Source: an uncultured Acidimicrobiales bacterium (GTDB taxonomy: Bacteria; Actinomycetota; Acidimicrobiia; Acidimicrobiales; SHLQ01). From it: DNA of 54,353 bases. The notes under the pieces were generated by a model that was not told the DNA's origin, did not search any database, and worked only from the letters and a program-made list of their open reading frames with translations. A program made the translations under genes and the position numbers. Positions within the stretch are counted from its first letter, which is position 1. Each line of letters opens with the position of its first letter. The stretch lies in contig CAJQNJ010000032.1 of assembly GCA_905479685.1 (NCBI GenBank), positions 1-54,353 on the forward strand, given 5' to 3'. Below, piece after piece: positions 1 through 9,213 of the stretch.

Positions 1-46
1 CGACGGCGCGGATTGCGACAGTCGAGAACAGGAATCGCTGCCGAGA

Positions 47-733
47 TCAGGAATAGAAGGGGTTTTCGCCTTGGGTGTGATCGGTTGCATCGACGACCTC
101 GGTGACTTCGGGAATCGCATCCATGATCGACGTTTTGATTCCCTCGGTGAGCGTCTGGGCGCTCATCGAACAACCCTGGCAGCCTCCACCCATCAATACG
201 TGCACGATCGTTTCGGCCTCGACCTTCACGAAACTGGCGAAACCACCATGCGCGGCCAGGGCCGGGTTGATGCTGAGATCTAGCAGCTGCTGCACCTTCT
301 CGGGCAAGGTACCGGTGAGATCAATGTCCTCAGGCGCAAGCACCGGGGGTCGATTCGGGTTACGGATGACGAGGCCGCCCTGCATCGGATTCGACGGGAG
401 GTCGAGCGTGGACCCACGCATGTCGTCCACGCTGTCGGAAGGGATGATCACCGTCAGATCGCCCACCTTGTAGAAGGTCGAATCCTCTGGCATCTCGGCG
501 ATGTCTTCGAGCGACAAGTCGTAGTCGAACTCGACACCGCGAGTTCCCACGACCATGACACGAAGCCCTGTTGCTTCTGGGTTGTCCTCGCCATCGCGAA
601 TCTCGAGAACCTTCGCCAACCCGGCGTCGGTGATCGACAAGATGAGGCCATCACCCTCGGCACTCGGGACCGGCGTCGTCGCCTCGTCCTCTGCATCGGA
701 TTCGTCGACTACGTCCTGCGTCGTTTCACTCAT
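47..733 (-). CDS. nfuA: NfuA/NifU-like Fe-S cluster carrier (HesB/IscA-like N-terminus plus NifU C-terminal domain)
   Basis: 228 aa; C-terminal GGGCQGCSMS CxxC motif typical of the NifU C-terminal domain; degenerate A-type carrier domain at the N-terminus. Confidence 0.85.
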   Translation of the reverse strand: MSETTQDVVDESDAEDEATTPVPSAEGDGLILSITDAGLAKVLEIRDGEDNPEATGLRVMVVGTRGVEFDYDLSLEDIAEMPEDSTFYKVGDLTVIIPSDSVDDMRGSTLDLPSNPMQGGLVIRNPNRPPVLAPEDIDLTGTLPEKVQQLLDLSINPALAAHGGFASFVKVEAETIVHVLMGGGCQGCSMSAQTLTEGIKTSIMDAIPEVTEVVDATDHTQGENPFYS

Positions 734-801
734 ACGATCAGGGTACGTGCGATTCTGAAATTTCTACGCGTCGATGTAAACCTCTTGCCAGGCCAGGGCG
801 T

Positions 802-1380
802 GTGTACAGCATGAGGACGCAATCCGCTGTCACTCCATTGACTCGAGAAAGGCTCCGTGTGACCAACACACCTCCGACGAGCCTTGAAGTGAACGACTCG
901 GTGTTCTCGTTTGACGACTTCTATCGTCAGGAGTTTCCAGCGATGGTTTTGCTGGCATCCACGCTGGTGGGCGGGTCAGCCGAAGACGTGGCACAAGAGG
1001 CGATGATTCGAGCGCATGATCGCTGGAGCCTCGTATCCACCTACGACAATCCGGGCACCTGGGTCCGCCGGGTCACGATCAACCTGGCCACGTCTCGCCT
1101 TCGTCGCCGAGCGACCCGAATCCGCAAGGCAAGCCGACTGCTGGACGGAATACCGACCGTCACGTGGGCGAAGCGGTTCGATGACGATCTGCTCGACGCG
1201 CTCGCCACGCTCCTCCGAAACCAGAAGGTCGCCGTTGTCTTGCATTACCTCGAGGATCAGCCGGTGAGCCAAATCGCCGACATCTTGGACTGCGCACCGA
1301 GCACGGCAAGAGTCCATCTTCATCGGGGCCGTCACGCGCTCGCACAGCGACTCGGCGCAGAAACAGAGGAGATCTCATGA
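802..1380 (+). CDS. ECF-type RNA polymerase sigma-70 factor (SigE-like family)
   Basis: FDDFYRQEFPAMVLLASTLVGGSAEDVAQEAMIRAHDRW region-2 pattern and region-4 HTH (QPVSQIADILDCAPSTARVHLHRGRHAL); true start may be downstream. Confidence 0.85.
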   Translation: MYSMRTQSAVTPLTRERLRVTNTPPTSLEVNDSVFSFDDFYRQEFPAMVLLASTLVGGSAEDVAQEAMIRAHDRWSLVSTYDNPGTWVRRVTINLATSRLRRRATRIRKASRLLDGIPTVTWAKRFDDDLLDALATLLRNQKVAVVLHYLEDQPVSQIADILDCAPSTARVHLHRGRHALAQRLGAETEEIS

Positions 1381-3422
1381 CCTTCGACGACGACATCCGC
1401 AAACAGTTCGACCAGATGAGTCCACAGATCGATGATCTCGATGCTGGCGCGGCCGCAGCCCAGCAGTCTGCGCATCGGCGGAGTACGGCGACCAGCGTGG
1501 CGCTCGGTGGAGCGGCGATCGTGGCACTTCTCATCGGCTTCGTGACGATCTCGAACCTGAACGACGACCAGACCGAGGTCCGCACCGCCGATCCGAACCC
1601 GACCGTCGCACCGGATCCGACGCCGGGCACAACGCCCGACACGATTCCGGGCACGATTCCGGGCACCACGACCCCGGGAGAACTCTCGACCACGGGTATC
1701 GCCACCGTCGACGTGAACGGCGTCGTGCGCCTCAATGGGGAGATCGTCGACGCTGAAACCTGGCTCCCGAGGCTCGAAGCGGCCGCTGCGGAATCCGCAG
1801 TCGGGCCGGACGGTCAGATCCTGATCACCGAGGAAATCGACGGATGCACCCGGATCTCGATCGTCGATGGCGAGGGCACCCCCCTGGATGACCATCCCGT
1901 CTCTTCGCTCTCTCGGTGCATAGCTGGCGAAATTGCGGAGTGGTCGAGCGCGGGACACGTCGTGCTCGTTGCGCCGACGGCGGAGGATGCATGGACCCTC
2001 ACGGTGTTGTCTGTGGATGGCGAAGCTGCCCAAATCACGAGTCCGGGAGCGTTTCAGCCAACCCAGCTCGATGTACACACCGACCGGTCGGGCCGCACGC
2101 AGGCGATCGTGCTCGGTACCGGGGAAGAACTCGTGTACGTCGACGTTGACGCGTTCCTCCAAGAATCGCCGCCCGAGATCGCGATCCGTGGCATATCGAA
2201 CCCCCAGAATCTCGTATCGGCTCGTTTCGTCGACGGGATCGAACAACACCCCTATCAGGCGCAGGTCGACGAGGTGATTGCCAGCAATGTCACCGTGCCC
2301 GACACCTCGACCGAGCCGTCGTCGCTGGTCTGGGCGGTGAGCAACGTGGCAGCTGACGACACCCTGAACGCTCGCTCGGGTCCAGGTACTGCCTTCGACA
2401 TCGTCTTCGAATTTCGTCCGGACGCCACCGGGGTGGTTCGAACCGGTGACGAAGCGACATCAGCCGACGGTGCCGAGTGGTTCGAGGTCTTTGCGCCGAC
2501 GTCGGGTACCGGCGTCGACACGGGGTGGGTCAACTCGGCCCTTCTCGTCGAGACTCCAGTGCCCGATGGCAGGCCATGCCTCTTCAACGGGCCACAGGAC
2601 CACTACATCGGCTTCGAGTGGACAAATCCGGATGGTTCACCCGACTCCGATGCCGCGGTGATCAGCAATATCGAGACCTACCGATTCGGTGGCTGCATCC
2701 GTACCGTCATCGAGTTCTCCGACGGCTGGTCGTATGAGGACGGCGGAGCAACGCGCGTCACCACTCTTCCCCACGACCTCAGGGTCTACCGACAAGACCA
2801 AGTGATCGTCGACCTCGGGAGGCTGATCTCGGGGGCAGAGGTTGCCGAGGCCCGATTCAGCGAATCGGTCGGAGTTGATCAATCGATCTTCATGGTCAAG
2901 GACGCGGGGCCCGACCACGTCGTCGGCTACCTGTTTTCGCCCACGACGACAACAACGGCGACCTTCGACAACACCAATGGAACCGTGATCATCGACATCG
3001 CCGACATCCGACTGACCCGCGACGCCGATCCAGCTGCCGTCGAGCAAGTGGGAGCTGCGGTTGAACCAATCGTCGACTCCAACGGTCTTGTTCTCACTCG
3101 CGTAAAGTCGAGCGACGCTGGCACGCGGTGGAGCGTTGCGGGGTTCGCTCGCCCGTTCGAGGCAACTCTGTCTGTGGGTGTGCGCACGTCGGGTGGTGAA
3201 GCGATCGATGTCGAATGGTTCGGTGCAGTCGCCGAAGGCCAACGTTCCGAGAATGGCGTCACAACCACCACGTGGACCGAGGCATGGGGTCAGTTCGGTT
3301 TCGCGATCTCGCTGCCAGACGGCGTCGAGCCCGCCGATGTCGTCATCGTGTTTGATCCATCGGGCGGTGCTGCCGACGATGTCCAGACGATCGATCTTTC
3401 GCTTGCCGACCACCTCGGCTGA
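1377..3422 (+). CDS. Single-pass membrane protein with short cytoplasmic N-terminus and large extracytoplasmic part (SH3-like, C-terminal Gmad2-like Ig domain); candidate anti-sigma/sensor
   Basis: ATGA overlap with the sigma factor gene; TM helix VALGGAAIVALLIGFVTI; 'LNARSGPGTAFDIVFEF' SH3b-like motif; C-terminal sandwich-like segment. Confidence 0.6.
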   Translation: MTFDDDIRKQFDQMSPQIDDLDAGAAAAQQSAHRRSTATSVALGGAAIVALLIGFVTISNLNDDQTEVRTADPNPTVAPDPTPGTTPDTIPGTIPGTTTPGELSTTGIATVDVNGVVRLNGEIVDAETWLPRLEAAAAESAVGPDGQILITEEIDGCTRISIVDGEGTPLDDHPVSSLSRCIAGEIAEWSSAGHVVLVAPTAEDAWTLTVLSVDGEAAQITSPGAFQPTQLDVHTDRSGRTQAIVLGTGEELVYVDVDAFLQESPPEIAIRGISNPQNLVSARFVDGIEQHPYQAQVDEVIASNVTVPDTSTEPSSLVWAVSNVAADDTLNARSGPGTAFDIVFEFRPDATGVVRTGDEATSADGAEWFEVFAPTSGTGVDTGWVNSALLVETPVPDGRPCLFNGPQDHYIGFEWTNPDGSPDSDAAVISNIETYRFGGCIRTVIEFSDGWSYEDGGATRVTTLPHDLRVYRQDQVIVDLGRLISGAEVAEARFSESVGVDQSIFMVKDAGPDHVVGYLFSPTTTTTATFDNTNGTVIIDIADIRLTRDADPAAVEQVGAAVEPIVDSNGLVLTRVKSSDAGTRWSVAGFARPFEATLSVGVRTSGGEAIDVEWFGAVAEGQRSENGVTTTTWTEAWGQFGFAISLPDGVEPADVVIVFDPSGGAADDVQTIDLSLADHLG

Positions 3423-3441
3423 TCGAGGTTCGACAACTCCG

Positions 3442-5199
3442 TCAGCTCTCGGCTTCTTCGGACAACTCGAGCCAGCGTTCTTCGAGGCCATTGATCTCGT
3501 CCACGACCGGCGTGAGTTCCGCGCCGATCCGCACCAGCGCTTCGTGGTCTGACCCCGCAGCCTCGAGCTCGGAGGTCAGCGAGGTCCGTTTCTTGTCGAG
3601 GCGAGCCATGTCCTTTTCGACCGTCTTGAGTTCGTGACGGATCGTGCTCGCCGAACGACCGTCTCCGATGCTCTTGTGCTTCGTCTTCTTCGGACCCGAC
3701 GACGTCTGGCGAGTCGAGTCGTTCTTCATGGAGGACGCCTGGTGTGTGCGTAGCCGCTCGTAAGCCTCGTACCCGCCAGGGAGACGGCCGACCGTGCCCG
3801 TCCCGTCGAACACGATCACATCGTCGACAGTTCGCTCGAGAAATGCCCTGTCGTGGCTGACGACCACGACCGCGCCCGGGTAGTTCTCGAGGAAGTCCTC
3901 CAACACTCGAAGGGTGTCCAGATCGAGGTCGTTGGTCGGCTCGTCGAGGAGCAGGACATTTGGACGCTTCGCCAAGGTGATCAACAATTGCAGCCGGCGT
4001 CGTTCGCCACCGCTCAACAATTCGATCGGGGCGTACTGTGCGTCGCTGTCGAACCAGAAGCTCTCCATCAAGGCGGTGTCATGCCAGTCGGGTTTCGGCG
4101 CATCCCCAACGACCGCTTGCCACACACGCATCGCAGGGTTGAGCTCGATTCCCCGCTGATCGAACAACTCCATCGACACCGTGGACCCAACGCGAACCGA
4201 CCCAGAGGTTGGGGATATCCGACCAGAGATGACGTCGAGAAGTGTCGATTTACCGGTGCCGTTCGACCCGACGATGCCCAAACGCTCTCGGGGATCGAGG
4301 GAGAGCTCAACATCTGTGAACAATGGCTCGTGATCGGGATACCCGAAGGACACATGGTCGAGTTCGACAACGTCGTTGCCGAGGCGCGGAGTTCCGAAAT
4401 GCAGATCGAGCGACCCTGTGCGAGCGGCTTCTTCCGGACGAGCCGTCACAATCTCAGTGGCCGACCGAATTCGAGCCTTGGCTTTACTCGTACGGGCAGG
4501 GGCACCTCGCCTGAGCCACGCGAGTTCGGTTCGCGCGAGATTCGCTCGAACTCGTTCCTGCTGTTGGGCCTGTTCCTCACGGAGCGCTCGCCCCTCGAGG
4601 TACGCGTCGTAACCACCTTCGTGCACATATGCCCGGCCCCGGTCGAGCTCGAGCACGCGGTTGGTGACTCGATCGAGAACGTGTCGATCGTGCGTGACCA
4701 GTAGTAGACCACCCTTGTAGGCAGCCAGTCGGTTCTCGAGCCACTCGATCGCGTCGACATCGAGGTGGTTTGTCGGTTCGTCGAGAATGAGGAGATCGCT
4801 CGGATGGACCAGCGCTCTGGCGAGAGCCACTCGTTTCGCCTCTCCACCGGAAAGCTGGGCTACGGGGGTCTCGCTTCGTCCGCCCATACCGAGCCTGTCG
4901 AGCACAGCGTCGATTTCCCAGGACTCGCCCGCGACACCTTCGACAGCGTCGCGGACCGTGCCCGAACCTAGGTCTGGGTTCTGATCGAGTGCAGCGATTC
5001 GCACGTCTCGACCTCGTCGCACCGTTCCGCTCTCCGGATCTCGTGTTCCGATCAGGACATCGATCAGCGATGATTTCCCGGTGCCATTCAATCCAACGAG
5101 GCCAATACGTTCCCCATCGGAAATCGTGACCGAAACGTCCCGAAAGAGGTCCCGTCCAGGACGAATCATCGTCACGTCAGTTGCGTCGATGAGGATCAT
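3442..5199 (-). CDS. ABC-F family ATP-binding protein (Uup/EttA-like)
   Basis: Two ABC cassettes (GLNGTGKSSL, GSNGTGKSTL; LSGGEAKRVALARAL, LSGGERRRLQLL), no TM domain, C-terminal coiled coil. Confidence 0.92.
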   Translation of the reverse strand: MILIDATDVTMIRPGRDLFRDVSVTISDGERIGLVGLNGTGKSSLIDVLIGTRDPESGTVRRGRDVRIAALDQNPDLGSGTVRDAVEGVAGESWEIDAVLDRLGMGGRSETPVAQLSGGEAKRVALARALVHPSDLLILDEPTNHLDVDAIEWLENRLAAYKGGLLLVTHDRHVLDRVTNRVLELDRGRAYVHEGGYDAYLEGRALREEQAQQQERVRANLARTELAWLRRGAPARTSKAKARIRSATEIVTARPEEAARTGSLDLHFGTPRLGNDVVELDHVSFGYPDHEPLFTDVELSLDPRERLGIVGSNGTGKSTLLDVISGRISPTSGSVRVGSTVSMELFDQRGIELNPAMRVWQAVVGDAPKPDWHDTALMESFWFDSDAQYAPIELLSGGERRRLQLLITLAKRPNVLLLDEPTNDLDLDTLRVLEDFLENYPGAVVVVSHDRAFLERTVDDVIVFDGTGTVGRLPGGYEAYERLRTHQASSMKNDSTRQTSSGPKKTKHKSIGDGRSASTIRHELKTVEKDMARLDKKRTSLTSELEAAGSDHEALVRIGAELTPVVDEINGLEERWLELSEEAES

Positions 5200-5283
5200 G
5201 AGGTCCAGTCAAATGGTCGAGCGGCTTCTAAAGCTACCGGGGTGATTCACACCTTTCTGTGTGGCCGGTTACGCTCAAGTGCC

Positions 5284-6744
5284 GTGAGTGACGTATGGCA
5301 AGGCCCCGGATGGTGGTTGGCTTCTGATGGCAAGTGGTACCCGGCAGATGCCGAACCAGGTGCTGTGTATGAGGGTGATCTTCAGAACAACGATGCTCCC
5401 GCTGTCGATGCGGCCCAGCCCATCGCAGCTGATGTCTCGATTCCTGCTGAACCTGTGCCCCGGCTCGACGTGCCAGCGGAGCCAGCTTCGCCAGGGCCAT
5501 TCCCGATCGCACCAGCAGTTGCAGAGACGCCCGCGCCCGCTGTCCCACCCACCCCGGCGCCTGCGTTCGGCGCAGACCCCTTCGCGGAGATGCCCAATCC
5601 TGTAGTGCAGGAGTCAAAGGTTGGCGGCTGGCAAACGATCGAACCGCAGGCGCCGGTAGCGCCGTTCGAAGCAGTCCCGACGTCGCTCCGCGTCGCCGAA
5701 GATCCGACAGCCGAAGCGATCGGTGACGATGGCTGGACCAGCGCGTACGAGGAGCGTCACGAAGCCGACGTTTCCGGCGTCGTCAGCGCACCGATGCAAC
5801 CAATGCCCACAGCGCCTCCCGTCGATCCGCTGCCCCAGGCCCAGATCCCCGACGTCGCACCACCGACCCCAGTCATGCCCGACGCCCACATGCAACCGGT
5901 CGAGACACCCGAGGTCCAGGTACCGCCAGCGCAGATCCCTGACTCGCAGATCCAAGACCTACCTGACTCGCAGATCCAAGACCTAGCAGCACCGGTCGCG
6001 AGTGCAGCAGCAGTCGCAGGTGTAGCAGCGGTAGCCGGTCGCGACCCGTCGGTGCCGATCGAACGTGATGATGCCTGGCGAAAGCCCTCGGCACCCGATG
6101 AGACGCTCACGCGCCCGATCGTTGCCGAACCAACTGGTGTTCCCGATGTCGTCGACCTCGCCGTCATAGAAGAACCGCCGGCGTACGTTCCAGAACCGTC
6201 GCAACGGAACTGGACACTCGTCGGCGGGGTTGTCGTTGCGATCGCTGCGATCGTGGGAATCGCACTGCTTGTCGCATCGCTGCTCAGCAGTGGCGACGAC
6301 AATGCCGACACCTCGAACCCCAACAGTGGTGCAACGCCATCGAGCGAAGCATCCGCCCCGAGCACTGAAGCGGAGGACGATCCCACAAACGTGTCGGTCT
6401 TCGAACTTCGAGCCGGTGACTGCATCGTTGGCGACATCGGCGCCGGGCAAGTGACCAAGGTGATCAAAGTCGACTGCAAGCTGGAACACCAGTTTGAGGT
6501 GTATCGCGAAGCCCTGATCGATACTTCGATCACGAGCTTCAACGAAGAGGCCATCTCGGAATACGCGGAGGACGTCTGCCGGACGTCGCTCGAGGCGTAC
6601 ATAAGCGCCGATGACGACCGAGGTTTGAAGTTCAAGTTCCTCCAGCCGACAGAGGACTCGTGGAATCAGGTCGAGGATCCGGATCGGGTGATCACCTGTC
6701 TCCTGTTCGACGACGACGGTCCAATTATCGGAACAGCAGCATGA
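5284..6744 (+). CDS. DUF2510-like membrane protein with Pro/Ala-rich linker, one TM and an extracytoplasmic septum-formation-like domain
   Basis: N-terminal WQGPGWWLASDGKWYPAD; TM VGGVVVAIAAIVGIALLVASLL; GTG start chosen. Confidence 0.65.
   Translation: MSDVWQGPGWWLASDGKWYPADAEPGAVYEGDLQNNDAPAVDAAQPIAADVSIPAEPVPRLDVPAEPASPGPFPIAPAVAETPAPAVPPTPAPAFGADPFAEMPNPVVQESKVGGWQTIEPQAPVAPFEAVPTSLRVAEDPTAEAIGDDGWTSAYEERHEADVSGVVSAPMQPMPTAPPVDPLPQAQIPDVAPPTPVMPDAHMQPVETPEVQVPPAQIPDSQIQDLPDSQIQDLAAPVASAAAVAGVAAVAGRDPSVPIERDDAWRKPSAPDETLTRPIVAEPTGVPDVVDLAVIEEPPAYVPEPSQRNWTLVGGVVVAIAAIVGIALLVASLLSSGDDNADTSNPNSGATPSSEASAPSTEAEDDPTNVSVFELRAGDCIVGDIGAGQVTKVIKVDCKLEHQFEVYREALIDTSITSFNEEAISEYAEDVCRTSLEAYISADDDRGLKFKFLQPTEDSWNQVEDPDRVITCLLFDDDGPIIGTAA
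5941..5988 (+). repeat. 24-bp in-frame tandem duplication (DSQIQDLP / DSQIQDLA)
   Basis: gactcgcagatccaagacctacct followed by gactcgcagatccaagacctagca. Confidence 0.9.
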
Positions 6745-7067
6745 GTGCAGGAGCGGTTGACTTCTATTGGCGACCCGGGTGCGGATTCTGCATGCACTTG
6801 GAGCGCGGCCTCAACAAGCGAGGCATTCCACTGAACAAGAAGAACATCTGGGACAGTCCCGAAGCCGCGTCCACGGTGCGAAGCATCGCCAATGGGAATG
6901 AAACGGTCCCTACCGTCGTCATTGGTGATGCGGCGCTGGTCAACCCGAGTGCCGGGCAGGTCATCCAGGCGATTTCCAATCAGGCTCCGGAACTACTCCC
7001 CGCAGGGGTCGAGGTTCCCGAACCCGGCCAATTGAGTCGCCGAATCAACAAACTCCTCGGCGGGTAA
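6741..7067 (+). CDS. Glutaredoxin/mycoredoxin-like protein
   Basis: DFYWRPGCGFCMHLERGL CxxC active site and TVPTVVIGD; ATGA overlap with preceding stop. Confidence 0.85.
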   Translation: MSAGAVDFYWRPGCGFCMHLERGLNKRGIPLNKKNIWDSPEAASTVRSIANGNETVPTVVIGDAALVNPSAGQVIQAISNQAPELLPAGVEVPEPGQLSRRINKLLGG

Positions 7068-7168
7068 GCGGTCACACCTCGGGATTTCCACCCGATCAGA
7101 GGGTGATTTCTTGGTGCTGCGTGAAACGTTTTCGGCGCCTTCAGAAGTTTTTGCATCCAGCAGAGGCC

Positions 7169-7206
7169 TTTAGTGCTAAATTAAGTCACACGACTTAGTG
7201 CTAAAT
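7169..7206. promoter_or_regulatory. Palindrome-rich operator/promoter region upstream of the whiB/B12 regulator operon
   Basis: Direct repeat TTAGTGCTAAAT at 7170-7181 and 7195-7206 (each holds a TTAG-TG-CTAA dyad); between them TAAGTC-acac-GACTTA (7182-7197). Confidence 0.55.
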
Positions 7207-7231
7207 ACTTATCCGCTGTCGAAAGACTTCA

Positions 7232-7585
7232 ATGATCGATGACCTGTTCGCCGTTTCTGAAGCAAGACCCTGGACATCCACAGCCCTGTGCGTAGGCAAG
7301 CCTGACTTGTTCTTCGCTCCTCCTGGAGAACGGCGCACTCGTCGAAACAAACGGGAAGCCCTCGCACGGTCATACTGCGAAAACTGTCAGTCGTTGCTCC
7401 CCTGCCGGAGTTGGGCGCGAGTAAATCGAGAACATGGTTTTTGGGGCGGGGAAAGCGAAGAGCAACGTGCCGCCCTGGGTTATCCTCCGCGAAGCCCATC
7501 TCGCCGGGCGGTCGCCGAGATGGGAAGAAATGCTTCCCGAACCGGGGATGCCTCCGAGTTCGACGACGAAGTACTGGCAGGCTGA
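7232..7585 (+). CDS. WhiB-family Fe-S transcriptional regulator
   Basis: Four-Cys pattern LC...YCENCQSLLPC, followed by HGFWGGESEEQRA (WhiB G[V/I/F]WGG signature). Confidence 0.9.
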   Translation: MIDDLFAVSEARPWTSTALCVGKPDLFFAPPGERRTRRNKREALARSYCENCQSLLPCRSWARVNREHGFWGGESEEQRAALGYPPRSPSRRAVAEMGRNASRTGDASEFDDEVLAG

Positions 7586-8409
7586 TGACCGACCCGATCA
7601 CGCTCATCGATGTGGCGGACCGACTGGGTGTCCATTACATGACGGCGTATCGATATGTACGAACCGGTCGACTCCCAGCCGTCAAAGATTCTGGACAATG
7701 GCGGGTGTTCGAGAACGACCTCGCCGCGTTCGAGGCGAGGCCTGCCAAGGCGCCGCCCCGTAAGGACTTGCTTCCCACGCTCATCGAGGAACGCCTGCTC
7801 GCCGGTGACGAGAACGGGACCTATCAACTCCTCGAGAACGCACTGGCATCGGGAGCCGACGCGGAGGAGGTGTACCTCGATCTGATGTCTCCAGCAATGG
7901 TAGGCGTCGGTCGACGGTGGCATGAGGGAGACATCTCGATCGCTGACGAGCATGTGGCAACCTCGACTGCCCTGCGCGTCATCGCTCGACTTGGGCCACG
8001 CGTGTCCAGCAGAGGCCGGATGAAGGGCACGATCTTGCTGGCAACGATCTCCGACGACTACCACTATCTACCCACCGCAATGCTCCGAGATCTACTCCGA
8101 TTCCGCGGGTTCGACGTGCAGGACCTCGGAGCAAACACACCACCAGAGTCGATCTTTGATCGAGCCAGCGGTCTTGCCGACCTCTTGGCTGTGGGTGTTT
8201 CGGCAACCTCCTCGGGTCACGATCACGTCATGAGAGAAACGCTCTCGAAACTTGCTGGTTTGCATGTGCCGATCGTTGTTGGTGGAGCGGCCTTCTCGGG
8301 GCTGGACCACATCACGAGCCTCGGTCCGTGTATCCCATCGAACTCAGCCAGAGACGCACTTTCGATCTTCGAGACGATTCATGCCGAAGCGCGCTCCAAG
8401 GCCAGGTAG
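7585..8409 (+). CDS. HTH (MerR/excisionase-like) + cobalamin-binding domain regulator, CarH/LitR-like photoreceptor candidate
   Basis: HTH LIDVADRLGVHYMTAYRYVRTGRLPA; Wx9EH motif W-HEGDISIAD-EH; DxH (DDYHYLP) and VGVSATSS / VVGGAAF B12-binding elements; TGATG overlap with whiB. Confidence 0.8.
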   Translation: MTDPITLIDVADRLGVHYMTAYRYVRTGRLPAVKDSGQWRVFENDLAAFEARPAKAPPRKDLLPTLIEERLLAGDENGTYQLLENALASGADAEEVYLDLMSPAMVGVGRRWHEGDISIADEHVATSTALRVIARLGPRVSSRGRMKGTILLATISDDYHYLPTAMLRDLLRFRGFDVQDLGANTPPESIFDRASGLADLLAVGVSATSSGHDHVMRETLSKLAGLHVPIVVGGAAFSGLDHITSLGPCIPSNSARDALSIFETIHAEARSKAR

Positions 8410-8421
8410 CGTCGACACACC

Positions 8422-9213
8422 ATGCCAGAAGGCCACACGATCCATCGCTTGGCGCGAGACCTGAACCGGACCCTTCGTCCGGGAGCCGTCTCGGCCTCCT
8501 CTCCGCAAGGTCGCTTCAGCTCGGACGCTGCACTCCTCGACGGCAGGGCCCTCGAGAGGGCAAACGCGTGGGGCAAACACCTGTTCATGGAATTCGCCAA
8601 TGCCCCGATCCTCCACATTCATCTGGGACTCATCGGCAAATTGCGGAGCAAACCCGCCACCGATCCCGAACAAGGAGAAATTCGGCTCCGCCTCATCGGC
8701 GACGAACAACTCTGGGACCTCACCGGACCCATGATCTGTGCGCTCATCGATCCAGATGACGTCGACACGATCACAGCGAAACTCGGGCCCGACCCGCTGC
8801 GCAGGGATGGAAGGCCTGAGGACTTCGAGGCGCGTATGAGCGGCCGATCGGTCCCGGTTGCCGCCGCCCTGCTCGACCAGAGTGTGATGGCAGGTGTCGG
8901 CAACGTGTACCGATCCGAATTCTGTTATCTGTCCGGAATTGATCCGCGGACTCCTGCCAAGACCCTCGACGAGCAACAGACCCGCGCACTGTGGGACCTC
9001 GCAACCACCCAGCTCAAACTTGGCGTCCGACTGAACCGCATCGTCACCCGCGATCCAGATGAAGTTGGTACGAGCGTCGGAAAGATCGGTGACGAGGATC
9101 GCCTGTACGTCTACAAACGTGAAGGCCTTCCATGCCACCGCTGCGGAACCGAGATTCGTCTTCTCGAGATCTCCAAGCGGAAGGCCTGGTATTGCCCAAC
9201 ATGTCAGTCATGA
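8422..9213 (+). CDS. nei: Endonuclease VIII-like / Fpg-Nei family DNA glycosylase
   Basis: MPEGHTIHRLARDL N-terminus and C-terminal zinc finger CHRCGTEIRLLEISKRKAWYCPTC. Confidence 0.92.
   Translation: MPEGHTIHRLARDLNRTLRPGAVSASSPQGRFSSDAALLDGRALERANAWGKHLFMEFANAPILHIHLGLIGKLRSKPATDPEQGEIRLRLIGDEQLWDLTGPMICALIDPDDVDTITAKLGPDPLRRDGRPEDFEARMSGRSVPVAAALLDQSVMAGVGNVYRSEFCYLSGIDPRTPAKTLDEQQTRALWDLATTQLKLGVRLNRIVTRDPDEVGTSVGKIGDEDRLYVYKREGLPCHRCGTEIRLLEISKRKAWYCPTCQS

Noticed and set aside
1620-1690. CCGGGCAC-type short repeats as regulatory repeats
   Set aside because: Encodes a Pro/Thr-rich linker (TPGTTPDTIPGTIPGTTTPG); ordinary coding low complexity
1332-2249. 305-aa minus-strand ORF, and similar one at 2637-3491
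   Set aside because: Antisense to the SH3/Gmad2-like protein; low-complexity Arg/Asp-rich translation
7170-7206. CIRCE-like heat-shock element (GAGTGCTAA half-site similarity)
   Set aside because: CIRCE is TTAGCACTC-N9-GAGTGCTAA inverted; here the similar words are direct repeats and no chaperone gene follows
7583-7587. whiB terminal TGA as another selenocysteine codon
   Set aside because: Overlaps the next gene's ATG and falls after the WhiB domain, with no conserved Cys expected there
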